Positions 34,901 through 42,568 of a stretch of 64,000 nt of DNA are shown here, piece after piece. Both the position numbers and the translations under genes were made by a program. Source of the stretch: Lewinellaceae bacterium SD302 (lineage in GTDB: Bacteria; Bacteroidota; Bacteroidia; Chitinophagales; Saprospiraceae); the NCBI GenBank assembly GCA_002591745.1, contig PDLQ01000004.1:124001-188000 (forward strand), given 5' to 3'. A model generated the notes under the pieces. The model was not told the DNA's origin, made no database searches, and saw only the letters and a list, made by a program, of their open reading frames with translations. Each line of letters opens with the position of its first letter. Positions within the stretch are counted from its first letter, which is position 1.

Positions 34901-35255
34901 GCCGGTCCGCTGGTTTAGGATTCGCTGAGTCGTGCTGTTTTGTTCCCAGGACTCGGTACTGGAACTTGATAATCCATAGATATGCTCCGGATATGGCGCT
35001 TAGACTGTAAACGAGAAGCTGGCTCTATGATGGCAAAAATCACGAACCCGCCTACTAATCCGAATTGTATTATCTTTAGGCAGTTGTTTGGCTCGGGTTA
35101 GGCATCATGTTTACCGCGAGGCTGTTCGGATACGAGAACTTTTTAATATGCTGGTGATTTCGTGGGCTTTCCCGCAGAAATCAGTAAAAGCTATTTCTTC
35201 TTTACTTATTTGCACTCCTGCTACACCGTATTCTTGTATCAACCTATTGCACCAA
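34901..35255. other. Intergenic region upstream of the cytochrome lipoprotein gene
   Basis: About 355 bp. TATCTTTA at 35071-35078 is -7-like and could drive the next gene with a ~170-nt leader, but no clear -33 is seen. An open frame joins it to the following gene, yet its codons before 35256 have no signal-peptide or domain character. Confidence 0.45.
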
Positions 35256-36389
35256 ATGCGATTGCTACTTTCTTTTTTTTCCCTGCTAGTGATATGCTGC
35301 ATGTTCTCCTGTGCGTCCGATGATGACGATGGTGGTGGAAACATGCCGCCGGTTGTTGAACCCCCGGTCGTAGAGCCTCCGGTAGAAGAAACCGGCGTAA
35401 ATGTCGATCTGGCGGCGATGCCTTTCGATAGTCTTTCTACTTACCGTTTCTTTATTGGAGATGATCTGGCGGAGATGGAACCTAACGAGCGAATGTTGGC
35501 CTATGCGCCCATTTCGACGTTATTCTCCGATTACGCCCATAAATCCCGCTTTGTCTGGATGCCGGAAGGCACCTCCGCGAGCCAGGGTGAAGATGGCCGG
35601 ATCCTGAATTTTCCGGATGGTACCGTGATCATCAAAACCTTCTATTTCGACAACGTATTGCCGGCCAACGAGCGCCGGATCATCGAAACCCGCGTCCTTT
35701 ACCTAGATGCGGGGGATTGGAAATTCGCCGAGTACGTCTGGAACGATGCTCAGACCGAAGCTACGCTGGACCTATCGGGTTCTACCACACTGGTTGAATT
35801 CACCAATGAGGAGGGCGATGAGCAAACCGTCAACTATCGTCTGCCGGCCGAAGCCGAGTGCCTTACCTGCCACAAAAGTGGAGAGACGGCCATTCCCATC
35901 GGCCCCAAACCCCAGAATCTGAATGCCGACTATACATACCCCGATGGCAGTAGCGGCAATCAACTTATGAAATGGTTTGAAGCGGGGTACCTCAGTCAGG
36001 AGCCCGATCTCTCCGCCATTACAACAGTAGTGCCCTGGGACGATCCAGTCCACGACCTGGAATTGCGCGTGCGTTCTTATCTCGACATCAATTGCGCCCA
36101 CTGTCACCGCGAGGGCGGGCACTGTGATTATCGGGATATCCGGCTGGCCTTTTCTGAATCCGGAGACGCGGAAAATCAGGGCGTATGCGTAAATACCCAG
36201 GAATTTATCGACGGGAGCCAGCGCTTTATCATCAGCCCCGGCCGGCAGGAACGATCGGCCATGTTTTTTCGCATGAATGCCATCGACGAACAATTTCGAA
36301 TGCCGCTCCTGGGCCGCACCGTACAACATACCGAAGGGCTGGAACTTATCTCCACCTGGATCAGTCAGCTCGCAGGCGAATGTGACTAG
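35256..36389 (+). CDS. Diheme c-type cytochrome lipoprotein, SO2930-like family
   Basis: A 377-residue lipoprotein: signal peptide MRLLLSFFSLLVICCMFSC with lipobox ending at cysteine 19, then an Asp/Gly and Pro/Val-rich linker. The body matches the SO2930-type pattern (YAPISTLFSDYAHKSRFVWMPEG, FPDGTVIIKTFYFD, RRIIETRVLYL, FAEYVWNDAQTEATL). Two CxxCH motifs, CLTCH and CAHCH, would bind covalent haem c, and an axial methionine may be in RMPLLGR. It is probably an outer-membrane or periplasm-facing electron carrier. ATG at 35256 chosen because only it gives the lipoprotein signal. A T9SS protein gene follows 125 bp downstream. Confidence 0.85.
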   Translation: MRLLLSFFSLLVICCMFSCASDDDDGGGNMPPVVEPPVVEPPVEETGVNVDLAAMPFDSLSTYRFFIGDDLAEMEPNERMLAYAPISTLFSDYAHKSRFVWMPEGTSASQGEDGRILNFPDGTVIIKTFYFDNVLPANERRIIETRVLYLDAGDWKFAEYVWNDAQTEATLDLSGSTTLVEFTNEEGDEQTVNYRLPAEAECLTCHKSGETAIPIGPKPQNLNADYTYPDGSSGNQLMKWFEAGYLSQEPDLSAITTVVPWDDPVHDLELRVRSYLDINCAHCHREGGHCDYRDIRLAFSESGDAENQGVCVNTQEFIDGSQRFIISPGRQERSAMFFRMNAIDEQFRMPLLGRTVQHTEGLELISTWISQLAGECD

Positions 36390-36433
36390 TTTCCGCGCTC
36401 GATAGAACTCAATGCGCTCTTCTCCGGAGTTAA

Positions 36434-36456
36434 CATTGCTACTTTGTTAGTCAAAA
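36434..36456 (-). repeat. Dispersed CAAAGTAGC motif, single copy
   Basis: CATTGCTACTTTGTTAGTC then AAAA, full-length match to the 22-bp family, between the cytochrome gene and the next T9SS gene. Confidence 0.8.
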
Positions 36457-36514
36457 ACGGAAATTGGCCGGCGACCAAAATGCTCCATTTCCCAATTAAA
36501 AACCCCACTTAAAT

Positions 36515-38515
36515 ATGAAAAACACACTACTGATTTGTTTACTACTTGGCCTCGGGTCACTCAGCGCTCAGGATGACTGCGCCAGCGCCGTGGATGTATT
36601 TACCGGCCTTACCTACGTCGATACGTTGACGGGAGTGCAGGTAACGGATATCGACTGCCTGGGGCCCTTCTCGGGCAACGAATCCGGCTGGTTCACTTAT
36701 CTGGCCACCGCTGACACTACGATACGGGTCGCTACCGGCGGCTTCCCGGAATCAACCGGTTCGGATACGCGATTCAGCGTGTATACGGGTAATTGTGATA
36801 GTCTGGTCTGCTTGGGCGGAGACGACGATAGCGGACCGGTTTACACTTCCATTTTCGACTTTGAGGTAAGCGCGGGAACGGTCTACTACCTTGTTTTTAA
36901 CGATCGCTGGGAGAATGACCCCTTCGTCATCAACATCGAGGAAGTGTTCATTCCGCCAAGCTTAGTCGACTTTACCACCGTCCAACTGAACCGCGAGGGG
37001 ACCTTTGGCGGTGTCGTGGACATGAACGGAGATTTTCTGGACGATATCGTTTCCTCCACGAGCGATACGATCCACGTTCAGTACCAGCAAGCTGATGCCA
37101 CTTTCACCGAGGCGTATCTGGCGACTCCCGTTGCCGATCACACCAATTTTTGGAGCCTGACCGCCGGCGACCTCAACGGTGACGGCCTGAATGACCTGAT
37201 CTACGGGGGAGGTAGCGGGACGACTTTCATGATCACCGACGGTAACGAAGGCTTCACGGAATATTCACCGGACTACTATATCTTTTGCCAGCGCGGCAAT
37301 ACCGTTGATCTGAATAACGACGGGGTGCTGGACGTTTTCATGTGCCACGACGTAGAACCCAATGTCTACTTCATTAACCAGAACGACGGCGAATTTTCCC
37401 TGACTCAGGGCGGCATCGGCGACACCGAGAACGGTGGTAATTACGGTTCCATCTGGCTGGATTATGACAATGATGGCGACCAGGATATGTTCATCGCAAA
37501 ATGCCGTGGTGGTAACTCGGATGCCAGGATCAATCAACTACATCGCAACAACGGTGACGGCACCTTTACCGAAGTCGGGGCGGAACTCAATCTGGCCGAT
37601 ACGATTCAGACCTGGTCAGCCGCGGTAGGTGATTATGACAACGACGGTGATATGGACATCTTCGTCGGGGCCAGCTCCCTGGGCAACGACTACCATCGCC
37701 TGATGCGGAACGACGGCGATGTATTCACCGATGTCTCCGCAGGTTCCGGATTGGAGGTGAACCTGGAAACCAGCCGGGAAAACAAGACCCATGATTTCAA
37801 TAATGACGGCTATCTGGACATTCTGGGCGGCGGTAGTGACATCTGGATCAATAATGGAGACATGACTTTCGTCCGCACTCTTTTCGCCGGCCCTAACGGT
37901 GCCGTTGGTGATTTGAATAACGACGGTTTTCTCGACGTGGTCGGGACCGGAGGCGGAGACTCCCGCATTTACCTCAACGAAGGCAACGACAACAATTGGA
38001 TCAAGATCAATGCTATCGGAACGGCCAGCAACCTCAACGGGATCGGCGCGCGGGTGGAATTGTACACAACTTCCGGCCAACAAATTCGGGACATTCGTGG
38101 TGGCGACGGTTTCGAGTTTATGAGTAGCCTCAACGTCCACTTCGGGATCGGCGAAAATACGAACATCGACAAGCTGGTGGTCAAATGGCCATCCGGAATC
38201 GTTGACGAGATATTTCCCGCGAACATCAATACGACGATTACCGTGATTGAAGGCGAGAGTCCGTCCAGCATCAGTGGATTTGCACCACTGGATGTTGCGG
38301 TTTACCCCAATCCGGCGGCCAATGAGTTATTCCTGCCGCTTGAATTAGTGGTGGAAAAAGCCACCGTGGATGTATTCGACGTTAATGGTCGGCTGTTGAT
38401 TCGCCGTGCTTTGACCAGCGATCGTATCGATCTAAACAACTTTCCCGCCGGTAGCTATCAGTTAATCTACCGCAACGGAGCGGAGATCCGGGTAGGTAAA
38501 TTCGTTAAACGATAG
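36515..38515 (+). CDS. Secreted VCBS/FG-GAP and ASPIC/UnbV protein with T9SS type A domain (fourth paralog)
   Basis: A 666-residue exported protein. The signal peptide ends LSAQ (about residue 19). Unlike the three paralogs at 2.4-8.5 kb, it has an extra N-terminal ~130-residue beta domain with four cysteines (DDCASAVDVFTG, DCLGPFSGNESGWFTYLAT, YTGNCDSLVCLGGDDDSG) resembling pre-peptidase C/CUB-like carbohydrate-binding modules. VCBS repeats with DLNNDG and DYDNDGD calcium loops (about 160-490) and an ASPIC/UnbV domain (about 490-575, VHFGIGENTNIDKLVVKWPSG) follow, then a T9SS type A tail (about 590-666, VAVYPNPAANELFL, VDVFDVNGRLL). The 3' end overlaps the converging acyltransferase gene by 49 bp. 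Confidence 0.9.
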   Translation: MKNTLLICLLLGLGSLSAQDDCASAVDVFTGLTYVDTLTGVQVTDIDCLGPFSGNESGWFTYLATADTTIRVATGGFPESTGSDTRFSVYTGNCDSLVCLGGDDDSGPVYTSIFDFEVSAGTVYYLVFNDRWENDPFVINIEEVFIPPSLVDFTTVQLNREGTFGGVVDMNGDFLDDIVSSTSDTIHVQYQQADATFTEAYLATPVADHTNFWSLTAGDLNGDGLNDLIYGGGSGTTFMITDGNEGFTEYSPDYYIFCQRGNTVDLNNDGVLDVFMCHDVEPNVYFINQNDGEFSLTQGGIGDTENGGNYGSIWLDYDNDGDQDMFIAKCRGGNSDARINQLHRNNGDGTFTEVGAELNLADTIQTWSAAVGDYDNDGDMDIFVGASSLGNDYHRLMRNDGDVFTDVSAGSGLEVNLETSRENKTHDFNNDGYLDILGGGSDIWINNGDMTFVRTLFAGPNGAVGDLNNDGFLDVVGTGGGDSRIYLNEGNDNNWIKINAIGTASNLNGIGARVELYTTSGQQIRDIRGGDGFEFMSSLNVHFGIGENTNIDKLVVKWPSGIVDEIFPANINTTITVIEGESPSSISGFAPLDVAVYPNPAANELFLPLELVVEKATVDVFDVNGRLLIRRALTSDRIDLNNFPAGSYQLIYRNGAEIRVGKFVKR

Positions 38516-39597
38516 TACCATTTATTGTTACGGATCCAGTCGAGTTGAGTGGCAAGAACCACACCGGCGACAACAAAGGCCAAGGCGCCGATGGTAGCCA
38601 GTATTGGATTGAGTTCATCGATCAGATAACGATTCAGTCCCAGGCCAAACCAGGCTCCGTAGAGTACCACATAATGGGCGGCGTAGATCGTAAGGGTCTC
38701 GCCGCCCGTTTTCATGATCCAGCGCGGTAGCCGGGCCAGTCTGCGGGTGAGTAGGACGAACAGCCCGACGAGTATTAGCGTATGCCCCAGCCGCATGTAA
38801 AAAGTATTGCTGTAAGCGACGCTTTTGAACAGTTCAAGTTCGGTAAGACGGTGTAAATCCATCCACCAGCCGCTGGAAAAAGTAGCGATGAGCCAACCGA
38901 ATACCAGTAGTGCTGCGGGAAAGATGGGAGAGAAACCCAGTTTAGGACGTAGGCGCAGTAAGGTGCCGAGTACACCGCCGAAACAGGTATAGCCCAGCCA
39001 GGGCAATGGAGAAAAAATGGCTCCGTGCTGCTGGTTCACAAAGTGCCGTAGGGGAAGAGCGATTCCTTGTAAATCCACATTGTTGAGTAGCGGAGCGGAG
39101 AAAAAGACAATGATTCCACTTATTCCTAGCAAAGTAGCAGTGCCAGCCGCTCGCTGACGCCCCAGGGCAAATGTTCCACAGACAAACAACAACGCTAATC
39201 CGATACAGTGAAGGACATCGGTATAAAACATCCAGGGCCGAAAGTCCAGACTGATCAGGGTCAATACGTTGAGTCTTAACGAGTAACCCAATGCGATCAG
39301 GAATAGTCCCCGACGAATACCTTTTCGCCAGCGCTTGTGCCTGAAGATTTGATCGGCCTTTGTTTCACCCAACAGCAGGTAGCAAAAAACCAGTCCGGTG
39401 CTGGTGAAAAAAACGGGAGCGGTAAGTCCACGCATAAATTCCCAGCCGGCGTAAAGCCAGTGGTCGGGACGGTGAAATTCATCCGCCAGGGTAGCAGAGA
39501 TGAAATGCCCCTGCAGCATCATCAGGATGGCAAAAGCCCGTAGAGCATCGATGAATAGCAGCCGTTTGGGAGCGGCGGCTTTAGCAAACTTGTTCAA
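38467..39597 (-). CDS. Multi-pass membrane acyltransferase, HGSNAT/DUF1624-like
   Basis: A 376-residue protein with about ten hydrophobic segments. The N-terminus RLLFIDALRAFAILMMLQGHF has the R-x(5)-D-x-x-R-x(3)-I-L-x-M-x-x-G-H pattern of the heparan-alpha-glucosaminide acetyltransferase-like (DUF1624) and acyltransferase-3 families, with a likely catalytic histidine in QGHF. Such enzymes acetylate surface sugars using cytoplasmic acyl-CoA; the acceptor is unknown. The last 49 bp overlap, in the opposite strand, the sorting-domain codons of the neighbouring T9SS gene. It also contains a dispersed-repeat copy. Confidence 0.78.
   Translation of the reverse strand: MNKFAKAAAPKRLLFIDALRAFAILMMLQGHFISATLADEFHRPDHWLYAGWEFMRGLTAPVFFTSTGLVFCYLLLGETKADQIFRHKRWRKGIRRGLFLIALGYSLRLNVLTLISLDFRPWMFYTDVLHCIGLALLFVCGTFALGRQRAAGTATLLGISGIIVFFSAPLLNNVDLQGIALPLRHFVNQQHGAIFSPLPWLGYTCFGGVLGTLLRLRPKLGFSPIFPAALLVFGWLIATFSSGWWMDLHRLTELELFKSVAYSNTFYMRLGHTLILVGLFVLLTRRLARLPRWIMKTGGETLTIYAAHYVVLYGAWFGLGLNRYLIDELNPILATIGALAFVVAGVVLATQLDWIRNNKWYYRLTNLPTRISAPLR
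39124..39142 (+). repeat. Dispersed CAAAGTAGC motif inside a coding region
   Basis: TCCTAG then CAAAGTAGCAGTG, within the acyltransferase gene on the opposite strand to its coding sense. Confidence 0.6.
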
Positions 39598-39728
39598 ATG
39601 TAACTAGATATTCTAGTGAGAAAATCTAACTGGGGTAGAGCGAAACGGTAATTGAAATTTCAAATGTTTGCATGATCTGACGGAACTGGTTTAATCAATG
39701 TATCATTAAACCATTTTAACAATAGCTA

Positions 39729-40325
39729 CTAATCGTTACTGGCCTTGCGGCGGTTGATCTCATCCCGAATATTGGCTGCTTTTTCGTAATCTTCTTCACC
39801 GAGCACGTCCTCGAGCATCTGCTGGAGTTCGCCAATGGTGTAACTGGTGAGACCGGCTTCCTTTTCGGGGTCAGTTGCTTCTTTTTCGTACTCCTCGAAT
39901 TCTTCTTCGTCTTCCCCTTCCAGCACTACACTGGCACTTTCCATGATGAACTCGTAAGTGTAGATGGGGCAATCGTAGCGAATCGCTAAAGCAAGGGCGT
40001 CGCTGGTGCGGCTGTCTACTTCAATGATCTCACCCATACGATCCAATACCAGACGGGCGTAAAATATGCCCTCCTGCAAATTGTTGATGATGACTTCGCG
40101 CAACTGTACGTCCAGTGTTTCCAGTGTATTGCGGAACAGATCGTGGGTCATTGGCCGGGAGTTGACCATTCCTTCGATAGCTACGGCGATGGCCTGGGCT
40201 TCGAAAGAACCGATAATGACCGGAAGGCGACGCGAACCACTGGTCTCCCCCAATACAACGGCGTAATTGTTCGTCTGGGTGACGGAGCGGCTGATGGCCA
40301 TTATCTTCAACTCGATCTTGTTCAT
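39729..40325 (-). CDS. Bifunctional nuclease family protein (DUF151) with UvrB/C motif
   Basis: A 198-residue protein. Residues 1-~135 are a DUF151/bifunctional nuclease domain (KIMAISRSVTQTNNYAVVLGETSGSRRLPVIIGSFEAQAIAVAIEG, YARLVLDRMGEIIEVDSRTSDALALAIRYDCPIYT). An acidic linker (EGEDEEEFEEYEKE) leads to a C-terminal UVR motif (LQQMLEDVLGEEDYEKAANIRDEINRR), which binds proteins such as UvrA/UvrB or McsA partners. Family members are reported as nucleases in plants and bacteria, but the role in Bacteroidota is not settled. ATG at 40325 (MNKIELKIMAIS) is the family start; the open frame upstream has no conserved sequence. Confidence 0.88.
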   Translation of the reverse strand: MNKIELKIMAISRSVTQTNNYAVVLGETSGSRRLPVIIGSFEAQAIAVAIEGMVNSRPMTHDLFRNTLETLDVQLREVIINNLQEGIFYARLVLDRMGEIIEVDSRTSDALALAIRYDCPIYTYEFIMESASVVLEGEDEEEFEEYEKEATDPEKEAGLTSYTIGELQQMLEDVLGEEDYEKAANIRDEINRRKASND

Positions 40326-40969
40326 CTTCTCGGTAGGATATTTTCTGGTGACAACGGATTCAAAGCCATAGAGTGGCTGATTTCCGCGAAAAGGCTGCAA
40401 AGATAGGGGATTTTTGGTTTTGTTGGTGTGTGGGGCTTTTAGAGGCTTTATCTCGTGGTGTGCTTTCCCGTATCGCTGCGCTTGCATTCGCCTACGGCGT
40501 GCCTCTGGCGGCTTCATTTTTTCCCATCGATGGAAAAAACGAAGCAAAAAAAATCTAGGACTGTTATCTGGGCTTAACGCTCAATCTTTGCTGAAAAGCT
40601 AAAATGAAAAAACTCGCACAGAGATTTCATCTTCGTTATTTTAGTTTTAGAGTTATTAGACTGTCATTCTTCGGATAAAGCTCTACGGCTGCTCAGACAG
40701 TTTTCATTTTTTAACGCTTTTCAGTAAAGATTGAACTACCCAGCTAAATGTCCGGTCCTTCGTAAGCTTTATCGTCCGTCAGTTGCTCTTAGCCATCCTT
40801 TAGTAGTGTGGCTGAGCATGTCGCTTTGAGCTGCAATCACGCTTGATAATTACATTAGACCGAAGCGGGGACTGAACTCAGTATTGTCTGAGTGAAGCGA
40901 GTTTACTGAGTTCTAGATTTTTTTGCTACTTTTTTCATCAATGGAAAAAAGTAGGGTAAGAGCAGCACG
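40326..40969. repeat. Intergenic region with nested inverted repeats
   Basis: About 640 bp between two leftward genes. An outer inverted repeat spans 40517-40558 (TTTTTTCCCATCGATGG, AAAAAACGAAGC, then A-run and TCTAG) and 40913-40951 (CTAGA, T-run, GCTACTTTTTTCATCAATGG, AAAAAAG). An inner pair is TCAATCTTTGCTGAAAAGC (40581-40599) and GCTTTTCAGTAAAGATTGA (40716-40734), one mismatch. A third hairpin, GAACTCAGTA (40873-40882) with TACTGAGTTC (40904-40913), abuts the right arm. No coding signal is convincing; the whole looks like a non-autonomous mobile element or a structured RNA. Confidence 0.65.
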
Positions 40970-41854
40970 CTAGCAGAAACTACCACTTACCACCAGCTCC
41001 TTACCCCCACCGGAGTAATCATAAAAACCCTCCCCGGACTTCCGCCCGAGTTTCCCGGCCATAACCATATTGACCAATAACGGACAGGGCTGGTAATGCG
41101 CCCGACCGAAACCGTCTTGCATCACCCGAAGAATGGCCAGACAGGTATCCAGCCCGATGAAATCCGCTAACTGTAGCGGCCCCATAGGGTGGGCCATACC
41201 CAGTTTCATAACGGTATCGATTTCCTCAACGCCCGCAACGCCTTCCCAGAGGGTAGTAATGGCTTCGTTGATCATTGGCATCAGTACGCGATTGGCCACG
41301 AAACCCGGGTAGTCGTTGACTTCCGTTGGCGTCTTACCCAGCTCCTTGCTCAGCTGCATAATGGTCTCGGTAGTCGCCTCGTCGGTGGCGTAGCCACGGA
41401 TCACCTCCACCAGTTTCATGATCGGTACGGGGTTCATGAAGTGCATCCCGATCACCTTGTGTGGTCGCTTGGTAGCCGCGGCGATCTGGGTGATGCTGAT
41501 GGAAGAGGTATTGGTGGCCAGAATGCAATCCGCCGGAGCGGCAGCGTCCAACTGGCCGAATATCTTCAGTTTTAGATCCAGGTTCTCGGTGGCGGCTTCC
41601 ACGACGAGTTCGGCTTCCCTTACGCCGGCTTCCAGCGAAGTTTCGAGTCGAATATTGGCCAGGATATTCTCCTTTTCCTTCGTCGTGATCCGTTCCTTCT
41701 TGATTAGTCGATCTAAACTATTGCTAATGGTGGCCAAACCCCGATCCAGCGCCTTCCGGTTCAGGTCGATCATGGTTACTTGGTGACCTTTGGCGGCAAA
41801 GACCTGGGCAATGCCGTTGCCCATCTGGCCGGCTCCGATGATGCTCGTTTTCAT
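40970..41854 (-). CDS. 3-hydroxyacyl-CoA (3-hydroxybutyryl-CoA) dehydrogenase
   Basis: A 294-residue NAD(P)-dependent oxidoreductase of beta-oxidation or butyrate/PHB-type metabolism. The Rossmann motif is at the very N-terminus (GAGQMGNGIA, 7-16), with ATNTSSISITQIA and HFMNPVPIMKLVEVI including the catalytic histidine (about 138), EVNDYPGFVANRVLMPMINEA and MKLGMAHPMGPLQLADFIGLD in the C-terminal dimerisation domain, then GRKSGEGFYDY. Length is typical for the single-domain Hbd form rather than FadB/FadJ. Monocistronic and divergent from the copper island. Confidence 0.92.
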   Translation of the reverse strand: MKTSIIGAGQMGNGIAQVFAAKGHQVTMIDLNRKALDRGLATISNSLDRLIKKERITTKEKENILANIRLETSLEAGVREAELVVEAATENLDLKLKIFGQLDAAAPADCILATNTSSISITQIAAATKRPHKVIGMHFMNPVPIMKLVEVIRGYATDEATTETIMQLSKELGKTPTEVNDYPGFVANRVLMPMINEAITTLWEGVAGVEEIDTVMKLGMAHPMGPLQLADFIGLDTCLAILRVMQDGFGRAHYQPCPLLVNMVMAGKLGRKSGEGFYDYSGGGKELVVSGSFC

Positions 41855-42012
41855 GGGGCGAAGATAAAAATTTTGGAGCTAAGATGGTGTTTTCATTTAT
41901 TGACGAGAAAGGGAGTCATTCACTTCGTTTCGTTGCTGGGATATTCACTGAAACTTACCAAATCCTGTAAGCAAGAATCAAAATTCTGTAAACCTCTATA
42001 AAGTATTTCCCC

Positions 42013-42020
42013 TACTTTTG
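42013..42020 (+). promoter_or_regulatory. Candidate -7 promoter box for the copper island
   Basis: TACTTTTG is an exact TAnnTTTG and ends 4 nt before the GTG start at 42025, so the mRNA could be leaderless or nearly so. I do not see a strong -33 TTG. Confidence 0.45.
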
Positions 42021-42024
42021 CCTG

Positions 42025-42456
42025 GTGTTATTACGAATACTCCACATATCGCTGGCTTTACTGTTGCTTTTCAGCTCCAGCGGCGTCGTGTTCAGTAAGC
42101 ACTATTGCCAGGGGGAGTTGAAATCCATCGCTTTCTTTAGCGAAGCGGAGTCTTGCCACGATAGTAAGAAGGCCAGGTCATGTCCCTTTCATCCGCCCGT
42201 GGAGGAGGATAAGGAAGAGCCGACCAGGAAAGATTGCTGTGAGGACGAGTCCGAAATCATCAAATTGGACGAAGACATAGAGGTTCCGCAGTTCGACCTC
42301 GATCTTCCGGAGTATCAGCAACTGGTTGCCGTCCTATTGGTCACGGCTGAACTGTTTTCATCTGGTTCCGACAGCAAAACGCTCCACTATTTAAACTACA
42401 AGCCTCCCCTCATCGTCCGTGACCTCCCGGTGAGCTTGCAGACCTTCCTCATTTAA
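42025..42456 (+). CDS. HYC_CC_PP family exported protein, first gene of the copper island
   Basis: A 143-residue protein with a signal/anchor segment (3-24) and the motifs that name the Bacteroidota HYC_CC_PP family: HYC in KHYCQGE, the CC pair in KDCCEDESE, and PP near the end in YKPPLI. Further cysteines (ESCHDSKKARSCPF) could bind metal. The family occurs next to heavy-metal efflux genes and has no proven function; a periplasmic copper-binding or sensing role is inferred from position. It starts on GTG; no in-frame ATG lies nearby. CusA follows 113 bp downstream. Confidence 0.85.
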   Translation: MLLRILHISLALLLLFSSSGVVFSKHYCQGELKSIAFFSEAESCHDSKKARSCPFHPPVEEDKEEPTRKDCCEDESEIIKLDEDIEVPQFDLDLPEYQQLVAVLLVTAELFSSGSDSKTLHYLNYKPPLIVRDLPVSLQTFLI

Positions 42457-42568
42457 TTTGCCGTCATTTTCTCTTTGGGCTTCTACTACCATCCGTGTAG
42501 TAGGGGCTGACTCCATTGTTCGTTTACGGTAATGTGGACGGACGAGTTAATTCAACGAAAATGATGCC

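Noticed and set aside
35256-35285. ATTGCTACTTTC at the start of the cytochrome gene as a motif copy
   Set aside because: Matches only 11-12 bases and falls in leucine/phenylalanine codons of a signal peptide.
40373-40602. Open frames in the 40.3-40.6 kb intergenic region as small proteins
   Set aside because: They overlap the inverted repeats and the DUF151 leader, have no family similarity and poor composition.
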